A stretch of 64,000 nt of DNA. Origin: an uncultured Nitrospira sp. Lineage in GTDB: Bacteria; Nitrospirota; Nitrospiria; Nitrospirales; Nitrospiraceae. Shown here piece by piece: positions 23,986 through 32,627 of the stretch. The translations under genes and the position numbers were made by a program. How positions within the stretch are numbered: position 1 is the first letter of the stretch; the number at the start of each line of letters is the position of its first letter. Under the pieces are notes generated by a model, which did no database searches, was not told where the DNA came from, and worked only from the letters and a program-made list of their open reading frames with translations. The DNA is taken from NCBI GenBank assembly GCA_902500825.1, contig CABVRX010000004.1:1-64000 (forward strand), in the 5' to 3' direction.

Positions 23986-26900
23986 TTAAACAGCAACGTT
24001 CAGTTGATCAAGCATTCTTTGAGCTTCAATGCAGTCAGGGTTGGCATCTTGTGCGCCAAACTGGGAAAGGGTTGCGTTCAAGAGCCTCCTGGCCGTATCC
24101 GATCTATTCCGTTTCCACAATAGTCTTGCCATGGTCGTCGCGGCTCGAAGCTCCAGCATTTTCGCATGCTGATCCCGCGCAATCTTCATGGCTTCAGTGA
24201 AACACTGTTCCGCCGAAGAGATCGATTGATCGGATTGCGCGAGCAGCAATTCGCCTTTCAGCCGAAACAGTTCTGCTTGCCAGCACCGTTCTCCTTGAGT
24301 CATCGCAAGTTCTTGGGCTTCCTTGATGACATTCAAGCCTTCCTCAATCTGCGTCTTCCTCAAATAAATGTCTGCCAGTAACGCCAAGGTATAGGTATTA
24401 TTGAGACTCGCTCTGGCGGCGCGTGTAGCGGAGAGGCCGTTCACCAACCTCCCGATCCCCTCCTCTTGTCCCTTTTCGGCCATAGCCCATCCTTGAAAGG
24501 ATGTTGCCCACGCTAACGGCACTTCAAATGAATATTTTGTCGACAGCGCTATAGCTTCTTCTGTGAGGTGTAATGTGCTGTCTGTGTCTCGAAGCGTGGA
24601 ATAGGTCCAAGCTACAGTCGTCAAGGTGAACGCCAACGTAAAGGGGTGTCCCAACGTCCTGGCCATGGCGATGGCTTCCTGACACAGCGTTTCGACCTGA
24701 TCGACCTCGCCCAAGATCCATAATGTTCTGGCAAGCAGGATTCTGGCTGTTATGCCGGGATCTTGAGCATAGGGCAAGGTCTGTAAGCAATGTCTATCAG
24801 GATCGTACAGCGCCTTTGCAGCAAGCAGATGGGTTTTGGCCTCGTCAAATCGACCAAGAAAGGAATAGGTTGAGCCGACACTCTCGTAAGCTCGAATCAG
24901 CAAGTCAGGGTTTTGCTCGCGCTTCGCCAGGGACAAGAGTTCTTCGGCCAGGTCGCATGCAGTTGCGAGAGGCCCTCTGACAAGATGAAAGACCCACAAC
25001 CCCCACACTGAGAGAAAGTGATGCTCAGAGCCGCTGTCCTGAGAAAGCTCCCTTGCCCTAAGATAATTACGCTCGCTTTCCTGCGAGGCATAGCCTTTCA
25101 CGGTCACCATGGGGGCCCCTCGCGCGATGAGGAGATCCAACTCTAAGGCATCACGCTCTGTGCCCGCAGGCAAATCTTTCAGCAACGTCAATGCGCTATT
25201 GAAATGGTTCAGCGCTTCGATATTGGCCGAGCGTTCCACGTCTCTCCTGGCCGCAAGATGCCAATAATCCACGGCTCGGCCGATCAATCCTGCCTGTTCA
25301 TAATGATACGCCAAGAGTTCCGGTTCCACCTTGACGCGCTCCGTGAACCTGCTCTCTAGGATTTTGGCGATGCGGGCGTGGAGGGCTCGACGAGACTTCT
25401 TGGGCAATGTGCTGTAGGCAGCCTCCTGCAAGAGCATATGCTTAAACTGAAATTTTGCGGTCGGTATGTCACCCTCTTGGAAAATGAGGCCGGATTCAAC
25501 GAACAGATGAAGGGCTTTTTTCAACTGACTTTCCGTGACGTCCACCACGCCCCGTAGCAACTCATAACCGAATTCTCGCCCTATGGCTGCGCCGACTTGG
25601 ATAATTTCCTTGGTCGGCCCCAATCGGTCTATCCGTTCCATGAGCAAACCTTGCAGGCTGTCGGGAATGGACAAATCTTTTAATGGCGCCTTCAAGCTGA
25701 GAGAATTGTTCTCCTCAATCAGGAGTCCGGATTCCAATAGGTTTTGGGCCAGCTCCTCGAGGTACAAGGGCACTCCGTCGGTCTTTGCTAGAATCGCCTG
25801 CTCCACTTCTGGCGGGAATGCTTTTCCTCCTGTCACCGACGCGAGAAGTTCGGCGCTATGCCGACGGGGAAGCCGGCTCAGCGTCAGAAACGTCACATGG
25901 CCATAATCGGCCCAAACCGGCTTAAAGTCAGGTCGAAAGGTGACGATCAATAACACCCGCATCGGCTGGATGCGGTCAATGACTCTTGTTAAGAGGTCCA
26001 TCGTTGTCGGATCAATCCAATGAGCGTCTTCCACAATGAAGAGTGTCGGGGAGCGATCCGCCAGCTTTTGTAAGTATTGCACGAGCGCTTCAAGGGTCAT
26101 TTGCTTCCGTTTTTCAGACGACACATTCAGCGGTGGGTGCCGGGCATCTGTTCGGATTGAGAGCAGGTCCGTCAGTAATGACACCGTCGTCTGGTCATCG
26201 ATGCCGTTGTTGAGCGCCAGCGTGTCGAGCTTCTGCAGTTGCGTGGAGGGACTGTCCTCACCGGTCAGTCCGGCGGCCTGTCGGAGATACGTGATGGCCG
26301 GATAGAGTGCCGTATTCGTGTGATACGGCGAACATTGAAATTGAATCGTCTGGTAACGCTCTTCGGCAAGTCGATCACGCAGACTACGGGCAATTCGCGA
26401 CTTGCCGATGCCGGCTTCACCGCAAAGGATCACCACCTGCCCCTCACTGCCGACGGCTTCACGCCAGCGACCCAAGAGAAGCGCCGTTTCGTGCTCCCTG
26501 CCTATGAAATTGCCTAATCGACCTGATCGATAAGACTCGAACCGGCTGGCCGATGGTTTGATATGTAGAACCTGCCAGGTATGTACCGGGGTTTTGAATC
26601 CCTTGAGAGAACAGGCGCCTCGATCAGCAAACTCGAACTCGCTTCCGACCAAGCGTTTCGTCGTTGAGTCAACAACCAACTGATTGGGTGCTGCCAATGC
26701 CTGCAGGCGGGCTGCCAGATTCGGAGTTTCCCCGAAAACAGACCGCTCCTTCGCCGTTTCCTGTCCCATGACTTCGCCCACTATGACGTGCCCGGTTGCG
26801 ATCCCAATTCGTGCTGCAATTTCAAACCCTCGTTGGGCTGGGTATTCGCGGGGAAGGGACTTTACCAAATCCAACACAGCCAGTCCGGCATGTACTGCTC

Positions 26901-27384
26901 GTTCCACATCGTGCTCATGGGCATGAGGATATCCAAAGTACACCAGCAGTCCGTCACCCATGTATTTGGCGATATAGCCATTGAAGCGGCTGATCGCATG
27001 GCTACAGGTATCTAGAAAACGCCGGATGGCCGTTTGGAGGTCTTCAGGATCCAACTGACCTGCCAGCGCCGTCGACCCCACGAGATCACAAAACATGATC
27101 GTCAATTGCCGTCGTTCTGCTTGGTCCCGACCGGTGAGGACTGATTCTGCCGCTTTCGCGGTGATACTGGCGGATGGTTCCGCTTGATCACCCTCACCGC
27201 TTTGTGACAGGTGCGCGATGGCTCGCAGGATTTTTTTTCGATGGCCCAGTACAACGCCTAACGATATCAAATCATCGTCATTCACTTCGGGCAAGACATC
27301 CCACGTAATGGCATTCTGCTGGAACACTTCTCGATATTGATCAAGACCAAGCCCCTGTAGCCATTCTGCGACGCGATCATTCAT
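23986..27384 (-). CDS. SAM-adenylate/guanylate cyclase-AAA-TPR regulator
   Basis: 1132-residue cytoplasmic multidomain protein. Domains in order: a SAM domain (about 4-62, VAEWLQGLGLDQYREVFQQN); a class III nucleotide cyclase (about 92-275, with metal-binding Asp in TIMFCDLVGSTAL and KYMGDGLLVYFG); an AAA/STAND ATPase with Walker A CGEAGIGKSR and Walker B LFIVEDAHWID; and a long C-terminal TPR region (about 690-1130). This SAM-cyclase-ATPase-TPR layout is recurrent in bacteria and usually regarded as a signal-integrating cyclase, but ligand and output are unknown. Both catalytic aspartates are present, so activity is plausible. Confidence 0.88.
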   Translation of the reverse strand: MNDRVAEWLQGLGLDQYREVFQQNAITWDVLPEVNDDDLISLGVVLGHRKKILRAIAHLSQSGEGDQAEPSASITAKAAESVLTGRDQAERRQLTIMFCDLVGSTALAGQLDPEDLQTAIRRFLDTCSHAISRFNGYIAKYMGDGLLVYFGYPHAHEHDVERAVHAGLAVLDLVKSLPREYPAQRGFEIAARIGIATGHVIVGEVMGQETAKERSVFGETPNLAARLQALAAPNQLVVDSTTKRLVGSEFEFADRGACSLKGFKTPVHTWQVLHIKPSASRFESYRSGRLGNFIGREHETALLLGRWREAVGSEGQVVILCGEAGIGKSRIARSLRDRLAEERYQTIQFQCSPYHTNTALYPAITYLRQAAGLTGEDSPSTQLQKLDTLALNNGIDDQTTVSLLTDLLSIRTDARHPPLNVSSEKRKQMTLEALVQYLQKLADRSPTLFIVEDAHWIDPTTMDLLTRVIDRIQPMRVLLIVTFRPDFKPVWADYGHVTFLTLSRLPRRHSAELLASVTGGKAFPPEVEQAILAKTDGVPLYLEELAQNLLESGLLIEENNSLSLKAPLKDLSIPDSLQGLLMERIDRLGPTKEIIQVGAAIGREFGYELLRGVVDVTESQLKKALHLFVESGLIFQEGDIPTAKFQFKHMLLQEAAYSTLPKKSRRALHARIAKILESRFTERVKVEPELLAYHYEQAGLIGRAVDYWHLAARRDVERSANIEALNHFNSALTLLKDLPAGTERDALELDLLIARGAPMVTVKGYASQESERNYLRARELSQDSGSEHHFLSVWGLWVFHLVRGPLATACDLAEELLSLAKREQNPDLLIRAYESVGSTYSFLGRFDEAKTHLLAAKALYDPDRHCLQTLPYAQDPGITARILLARTLWILGEVDQVETLCQEAIAMARTLGHPFTLAFTLTTVAWTYSTLRDTDSTLHLTEEAIALSTKYSFEVPLAWATSFQGWAMAEKGQEEGIGRLVNGLSATRAARASLNNTYTLALLADIYLRKTQIEEGLNVIKEAQELAMTQGERCWQAELFRLKGELLLAQSDQSISSAEQCFTEAMKIARDQHAKMLELRAATTMARLLWKRNRSDTARRLLNATLSQFGAQDANPDCIEAQRMLDQLNVAV

Positions 27385-27458
27385 GATGAGTATTCACAAG
27401 CAAGGGAGGGGTTAACGGCTTCTTGCAGCCGATGGCGCCTTTGCTCGATAATATTGCC

Positions 27459-27611
27459 ATGATCGATGGTTCTTCTGCGACAAAGACCGGTCATCGGCCC
27501 ATACTCCGCCAAATAGAGTACCGACTCATCTCGATCGGGATGTCGCTGATCGCGTACCTGCTTGAGAGGGCCATGCTGCGCTCGATCAAGCGCAACGCAC
27601 CCGGATCATGA
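27459..27611 (+). CDS. Possible small amphipathic/membrane protein
   Basis: An open frame of 50 codons (ATG at 27459) between the starts and stops of two large minus-strand genes. The product carries one hydrophobic-amphipathic segment (RLISIGMSLIAYLLERAML) flanked by basic residues (RSIKRN), the look of a small membrane-associated protein. It lacks a strong ribosome site and I recognise no family. Its stop abuts the hairpin at 27610-27645, which would then serve as a shared terminator. It could equally be chance. Confidence 0.25.
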   Translation: MIDGSSATKTGHRPILRQIEYRLISIGMSLIAYLLERAMLRSIKRNAPGS

Positions 27612-29729
27612 AACCAAACACGTGCTGACAGCACGAGCTGGTTTCAACGTCTCCGCACGAGATCGAGAACCAGCCCAAGTGACAGCACACCCGCGACAAA
27701 CCCGAACGTGACCGGCACCCAATCTGCGACAGTTCCCGACATGACCGTAAGCGCGCTGGAGAGGATGCTCGTTGCGGCGGCAAAGCCCAGTGCAAGGCGA
27801 CGCCCCGTTCCGTCGAACCATGTCTTCGAGTGAATTGGCCTTGAAATTCACGACCAGTTTCTGACCAGGCCGAGCGCCGATCAGGTGTTCGACTGCTTCA
27901 GCCACTCGTTCGGCTCGCACTTTCAACTTCTGCAACTGATAGGCGATCGCTTTGGGATCGAGCGAGGCCCCCATGCGCTTGATCATCACACGCATCAAAA
28001 ACTTTCCCGCGACGTCATACGGATCGAGTGTTGGGTCGAGATTCGCCGTCGCCAGTTGGACCTGTGCCAGCGCCTTGGCTGCAAGCGTGAGCGAGGCCGG
28101 CAACGGCACGCCGTGTCGAAACGCGCTCGCGCTCATGTCCTGTAGCAACGGTCCGATCTGCATCTCGGCGAGAGCGGCCTTGCGGTACTTCGCCATTATT
28201 TCACCGATTTCACTTTGAAAACGTGGGACATCCAGATCGCTGCGGTCGATCGCCCCCGTCATCATCAGCGTGACATCGGTGAGAAAAGCCGTATCTTCCT
28301 TCCACAACGCCATGAGCATGAGCAGCAGATGCTCCTGCAACCCGGCATCGATGGCGCCGACCATTCCAAAATCGAGAATACCGATATGGTCCTTCCACCA
28401 CATCAGATTGCCCGGATGAGGATCGGCATGGAAAAATCCATCGACGACGATCTGTTTGTAGAAACTTTCCAGCAGTTGACGCGCCGCTTCGATCCGTTCC
28501 GGGCCTTCCGGCGCCTGTCCGATCGGGACGCCCTGAATCTCCTCCATCACCAATAAGCGCGCGGTCGACAGCTCCCGGTATACCGAGGGAACCGCCAATC
28601 GATCATAGTCTGCGAGAACGGTCTGCATCCGCTGGATACTGTCGATCTCTTGACGAAAGTCGAGTTCGCGCTGGAGCGAGGTGGAGAGGTGTGTGAACAC
28701 CGCTTCCATATTCACCACCTGCTTGAGAGCCTGACGTTGCCCAACTTTCTGCGCAAAGATTTCAAGCAGAGCAAGATCCTGTTCGATGTCCGCTCGGGCG
28801 GTGGGTCGTTGAACTTTGACGACGACTCGGTCGCCCGTTTCGAGCGTGGCCTTATGGACCTGGGCGATCGTGCCAGCCGCAAGCGGCTTAGGATCGATCG
28901 ACTCAAACACGTCTTCCCACGGCACGTTCAATTCTTGCTCGGCAACCCGAACGACCTCGCTCTCGGGCATGGGGGGCACGTGACTTTGCAACATCGCGAG
29001 TTCTTCGATGTATTCCGCAGGAAGGAGATCCGGGCGTGTTGAGAGCACTTGCCCGAGCTTCGAGAACGTCGGACCCAGTTCCTCCAGCGCCGCCCGTAGG
29101 CGCTTGGCTTGCTGACGACGAGCCGAACCGTCCGATTGATCGGGCTGGCTGAAGAGCTCCTTGAGGCCATGCTTCGCCATCACCGTCGCGATAGACACGG
29201 CTCGTCTCCCCAGGTGTGGCTCAGGAGTTTGAGGTTCACCCTGGGATTGAACCAGTCGTCCCGATTCAGGAATCGGCTCACCCGCAGACGGGAGGGTATT
29301 CACAATAATGACGGTGCAATGAGAATTGTGACTGATGCGGTTCGGAACGTTGCCGAGCAAGAACTCCTTTCGCCCCGTCATGCCCGCATTACCGACCACC
29401 AGGACATCGATGGCTTCGCGCTCGGCGGCCTGGACGATTGCCGATGCCGGATCGGAATCTATGGCGACAACGGCATGCCCTCGCTCTCCGGCCATCCGCC
29501 TGACGACATGCGCAAGCTCATCCTTGGCGGCAGCGGCCCTGGTCTGCTCAGCGGCGCCTGATTCTGTGATGGTCGGGTGTTGCGGCAGGATGACCTGCAC
29601 CACAAACAGCTCTGCGCCATAGCGGTCGGCGAACTCAGCCGCCCACCGGACAGCGTGGTCTGCCGTTTTAGAACGGTCCGTGCCCACCATCACGCGTCGT
29701 ATAGCGCTGTTTTGAGGGTGATTCTCCAT
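27606..29729 (-). CDS. UspA-UbiB (ABC1 kinase) fusion, frameshifted tail
   Basis: About 707 residues as read, from the ATG at 29729. N-terminal universal-stress domain (about 8-145) with the ATP-binding GNAGMTGRKEFLLGN pattern, then an ABC1/UbiB atypical kinase domain: KLGQVLSTRPDLLP (KxGQ motif), the Ala-rich loop analogue AAGTIAQVHKA, FFHADPHPGNLMWW and GILDFGMVG. Near the end, after DMVRRN, one extra base in the run at 27803-27806 shifts the frame. The next frame encodes the expected two hydrophobic C-terminal helices (TSILSSALTVMSG, FGFVAGVLSLGLVLDL) and stops at 27644-27646. UbiB proteins support quinone or lipid metabolism at the inner membrane. Confidence 0.82.
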   Translation of the reverse strand: MENHPQNSAIRRVMVGTDRSKTADHAVRWAAEFADRYGAELFVVQVILPQHPTITESGAAEQTRAAAAKDELAHVVRRMAGERGHAVVAIDSDPASAIVQAAEREAIDVLVVGNAGMTGRKEFLLGNVPNRISHNSHCTVIIVNTLPSAGEPIPESGRLVQSQGEPQTPEPHLGRRAVSIATVMAKHGLKELFSQPDQSDGSARRQQAKRLRAALEELGPTFSKLGQVLSTRPDLLPAEYIEELAMLQSHVPPMPESEVVRVAEQELNVPWEDVFESIDPKPLAAGTIAQVHKATLETGDRVVVKVQRPTARADIEQDLALLEIFAQKVGQRQALKQVVNMEAVFTHLSTSLQRELDFRQEIDSIQRMQTVLADYDRLAVPSVYRELSTARLLVMEEIQGVPIGQAPEGPERIEAARQLLESFYKQIVVDGFFHADPHPGNLMWWKDHIGILDFGMVGAIDAGLQEHLLLMLMALWKEDTAFLTDVTLMMTGAIDRSDLDVPRFQSEIGEIMAKYRKAALAEMQIGPLLQDMSASAFRHGVPLPASLTLAAKALAQVQLATANLDPTLDPYDVAGKFLMRVMIKRMGASLDPKAIAYQLQKLKVRAERVAEAVEHLIGARPGQKLVVNFKANSLEDMVRRNGASPCTGLCRRNEHPLQRAYGHVGNCRRLGAGHVRVCRGCAVTWAGSRSRAETLKPARAVSTCLVS
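27610..27645. terminator. Strong two-part hairpin, likely terminator
   Basis: Outer arms GAAACCA (27610-27616) and TGGTTTC (27639-27645) enclose a perfect inner dyad CGTGCTG-a-CAGCACG (27621-27635). The stem overlaps the stop codon (27644-27646) of the restored UspA-UbiB frame. No clear U-run follows on either strand, but position and strength fit the 3' end of that gene and possibly of the small opposing frame. Confidence 0.55.
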
Positions 29730-29883
29730 AGTCCTTGCCAATCTGCTCGACGACGATCGCAAAAGAGTATGACCATTGCCGCAATTGCATGTCAATTATA
29801 TGGGGACGGGAGAGAGATCTCGAACGTGGAGCAGCACCGATTCGTTGACGGCTTATCAATCACGCCCGTATGATTCTCCTCCC

Positions 29884-30525
29884 ATGACGGAGATACAACG
29901 TCACGAAGAGGGGCAGATCAATCCCGCTCTGCTCGTCGTTCTGATCGGCCTCATCGTGGCCGGAGTGTGGATTTGGAAACGATTATCGGCCGACACACAA
30001 GACTACATTATCGATCAGGCATTGCCGATGGCCGCAGTCGGCCTGGTGATTGCCGCCCTGCTGTTCATCCCGGTTAGAGCTGTACTTCGCCACCGTGCAA
30101 AGTCTCAAGAACGAGCCAGGCTCCTAACATTGTTCGAGCGAGAAACCGTTCAAGACAAGAAGCTGGAAACGGCGTTCGCTTTGCTTGAGATGAACGGGTA
30201 TCGGGTGGAGGGCTTGGAGCCGACAGTTTCTGCTTTGAAAGAGCTGTTCGCCATAACCCTGCAACGGGCCCTGGGAGATAAGCAGCATCGCATCAGAGGG
30301 ATGGCCGCCAGTCATCTGGGCGCGTTGCAAGATCTGTCGGTGGTGCCCCTGTTGGTCAAGGCCTTGGAGGATGACCATGCCTATGTGCGCTCCTGCGCAG
30401 CCTTAGGCTTGGGACGACTGCGAGCAACGGAGACGCGCGAACGACTGAAGACCGTTATGGAACAGGATTGGGATCAAACCGTCAGAAGCCGAGCCCGGGA
30501 AGCATTGGAACGGATGCGAGAGTGA
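29884..30525 (+). CDS. Membrane-anchored HEAT-repeat protein
   Basis: 213 residues from the ATG at 29884. Two hydrophobic segments near the N-terminus (NPALLVVLIGLIVAGVWIW and ALPMAAVGLVIAALLFIPV) are followed by a cytoplasmic helical region ending in HEAT/PBS-lyase-type repeats (RIRGMAASHLGALQDLSVVPLLVKALEDDHAYVRSCAALGLGRL). Such proteins are usually scaffolds; no enzymatic motif is seen. It diverges from the UspA-UbiB gene, with about 150 bp between their starts, and converges on the phosphoesterase gene. Confidence 0.75.
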   Translation: MTEIQRHEEGQINPALLVVLIGLIVAGVWIWKRLSADTQDYIIDQALPMAAVGLVIAALLFIPVRAVLRHRAKSQERARLLTLFERETVQDKKLETAFALLEMNGYRVEGLEPTVSALKELFAITLQRALGDKQHRIRGMAASHLGALQDLSVVPLLVKALEDDHAYVRSCAALGLGRLRATETRERLKTVMEQDWDQTVRSRAREALERMRE

Positions 30526-30549
30526 CGATCATGCGGCTTGGGGCTCGGC

Positions 30550-31389
30550 CTATTCTTGGATCCACTCAATCACGGCAATCTCCGGCCGGCAGTTCAAACG
30601 AAATGGGAGGAAGGACCAGCCCAAGCCGCGATTGACGTACAGCCTGTGCCGGTCGGTTTCGTGCCAGCCCGCCACGCGACCATTGCATCCAGGAGGAAGC
30701 CAGAAGGTGGGTATGCCCGGCACTCTCCACTGCCCGCCATGGCTGTGTCCGCAAAGGATCAAGTCAATGGCATGCTGTGACTCGACATAGTCGAGGATGT
30801 TGGGAGCATGGGCCAGCAGCAACGTAAAGCGAGAGTCGGCGCGAGGCGGAACACATCGAAGATCCGCACGATGAAGCGATGGATCATCGACGCCGACGAT
30901 CGCGAGTTCTCCATTTCCCGTTGAAACGATGACACGTTGGTTCACCAGCAGCGTGATCTTGTGCCGATCGGCAAGTTCAGAAAACTGTGACACAGGCACT
31001 CCGCTATAATGGTCGTGATTGCCCAATGTCATATACAGGGGTGCGATGCCGCGTAGCTGTTCGAGAAATCGAAAAAGATGGGGCAGACCTTCCGGTACGT
31101 TGAGCAGGTCCCCGGTGATGAAAATCCAATCAGGGTGAAGTTCCCTCACGGATTCGACGATACGATCATGCCTCGGATGATATCGGTCCAGGTGCAGGTC
31201 CGTGAGATGGACTGCACGACGACCGACAAGGAACGTATGTGGGTGAGTGAGGGTGGAAACGTCATGATCGGACAAACCCCATTCCCAATGGGGAACCTGG
31301 CTGAAGGCCCGATAGAGTGGCTCGCTTAAGCAATACCCGATAAACGATCGCACGTGATCAGGCCATGATACCGTCCGTCGTCTGCTCAT
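30550..31389 (-). CDS. Calcineurin-like metallophosphoesterase
   Basis: 279 residues from the ATG at 31389, about 29 codons inside the longest frame. All five metallophosphoesterase motifs are present: HLTDLHLDRYH, ITGDLLN, LGNHDHYSG, LLAHAPN and LCGHSHGGQWRVP. The pattern and the short N-terminal extension match the YaeI/YkuE-like subgroup of phosphodiesterases, typically acting on membrane-related phosphoester substrates. Here there is no twin-Arg or clear signal peptide, so a cytoplasmic or peripheral location is likely. Its stop nearly meets the stop of the HEAT gene. Confidence 0.88.
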   Translation of the reverse strand: MSRRRTVSWPDHVRSFIGYCLSEPLYRAFSQVPHWEWGLSDHDVSTLTHPHTFLVGRRAVHLTDLHLDRYHPRHDRIVESVRELHPDWIFITGDLLNVPEGLPHLFRFLEQLRGIAPLYMTLGNHDHYSGVPVSQFSELADRHKITLLVNQRVIVSTGNGELAIVGVDDPSLHRADLRCVPPRADSRFTLLLAHAPNILDYVESQHAIDLILCGHSHGGQWRVPGIPTFWLPPGCNGRVAGWHETDRHRLYVNRGLGWSFLPFRLNCRPEIAVIEWIQE

Positions 31390-31513
31390 TCCGCAACCTG
31401 TCGTTTGCCTGATCGTTTCCGCATGGACGAAAAAAGTATACCATGGGTCTGTTTCCTGCTTGATTTGACAACACATTTCTGAGGGCAGCCGTCATTCCGA
31501 TGAAGGACAACAT

Positions 31514-32560
31514 ATGACGCAACCAATCGATCCCTTCCTCACCGGCGACCTGCCTGGAATCGGTGGAGAAATCCGCACTGTGCCCGAAGACTTTCAAGTT
31601 GAAGAACGGCCGCTCTATCTCCCTTGCGGGGAAGGCGAACATTTGTACGTGACCATCACCAAACGTGGTCTTTCCACTCCGGACCTGGTCCGTCGCCTCT
31701 CATCCATGTTGGGTGTGAAAGCACAGGCCATCGGCGTGGCAGGATTAAAAGATTCACGAGCCGTCACGACTCAGATGGTGTCTTTGCAAGGAGTCCGTCC
31801 GGAACAAATCTCTCGCCTCACAATCGATGACACGATCCTCAACGTGCAGATCCTCGGGCGCCATCGCAATCGGCTACGAACCGGCCATCATTCCGGCAAT
31901 CGCTTCCGTTTAGTCATCCGCCATGTCGCCGATCACGCGGTCGAAACCGTACCGGCCGTCCTTCAACAACTGTGCGCACGCGGCGTGCCCAACTACTTCG
32001 GCCCTCAGCGGCAAGGGAAAGCCGGCGATAATTATCAAATCGGAGCCGCGCTCCTACAGGATGCTCGTCGGCGTGAGAAGATGAATCGCGCCACACGCAT
32101 CTGGTATCTCAACTCCTACCAATCATTCTTGTTCAATCGGATACTTGCGCGAAGGATCGAGCATCTCGATCGGGTCTTCGTCGGTGATTGGGCCATGAAA
32201 TCAGACAACGGCGCCTGTTTCCTGGTCGAGGATGCTGAGAAGGAACAATCGCGAGCTGATTGTTTTTCGATTAGTCCGACAGGAATTCTCTTCGGCTCGC
32301 GCGTGTCCTGGGCAAGCGGCGATCCCGGTAGAATCGAAGAAGCCGTCATCGCCGAAGCAGGTGCGACGAGGGAAACCCTCGTCGCCGCCGCCAAGGCTTG
32401 CGGATTCCGTGGCGAGCGCCGTGCGCTTCGCATCCCCCTCGCTGAACTGGAATGGTCTCTTGGCGCCGGTGCCCTCACGCTCTCTTTCAGTTTACCTCCC
32501 GGCGCCTACGCCACAAGCGTGCTCAGGGAATTGATGAAAGTATCTCTCACGAACTCTTAG
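31514..32560 (+). CDS. truD: tRNA pseudouridine(13) synthase TruD
   Basis: 348 residues. TruD converts U13 of tRNA-Glu to pseudouridine. The catalytic Asp is in the motif GVAGLKDSRAVTTQ (about 76-89). NYFGPQRQGK and LNSYQSFLFNRIL are the other family signatures. The length is normal. A ribosome site AAGGACAAC precedes the ATG. The gene diverges from the phosphoesterase gene by about 125 bp, where TTGACA (31466) lies but with no good -10 element. Confidence 0.93.
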   Translation: MTQPIDPFLTGDLPGIGGEIRTVPEDFQVEERPLYLPCGEGEHLYVTITKRGLSTPDLVRRLSSMLGVKAQAIGVAGLKDSRAVTTQMVSLQGVRPEQISRLTIDDTILNVQILGRHRNRLRTGHHSGNRFRLVIRHVADHAVETVPAVLQQLCARGVPNYFGPQRQGKAGDNYQIGAALLQDARRREKMNRATRIWYLNSYQSFLFNRILARRIEHLDRVFVGDWAMKSDNGACFLVEDAEKEQSRADCFSISPTGILFGSRVSWASGDPGRIEEAVIAEAGATRETLVAAAKACGFRGERRALRIPLAELEWSLGAGALTLSFSLPPGAYATSVLRELMKVSLTNS

Positions 32561-32627
32561 TTCCTCTCATTTTCTTTCTCCCACCGCCGCAGGTGGTAAA
32601 ATATAGTCACATTCCGGGAGTACCGCG

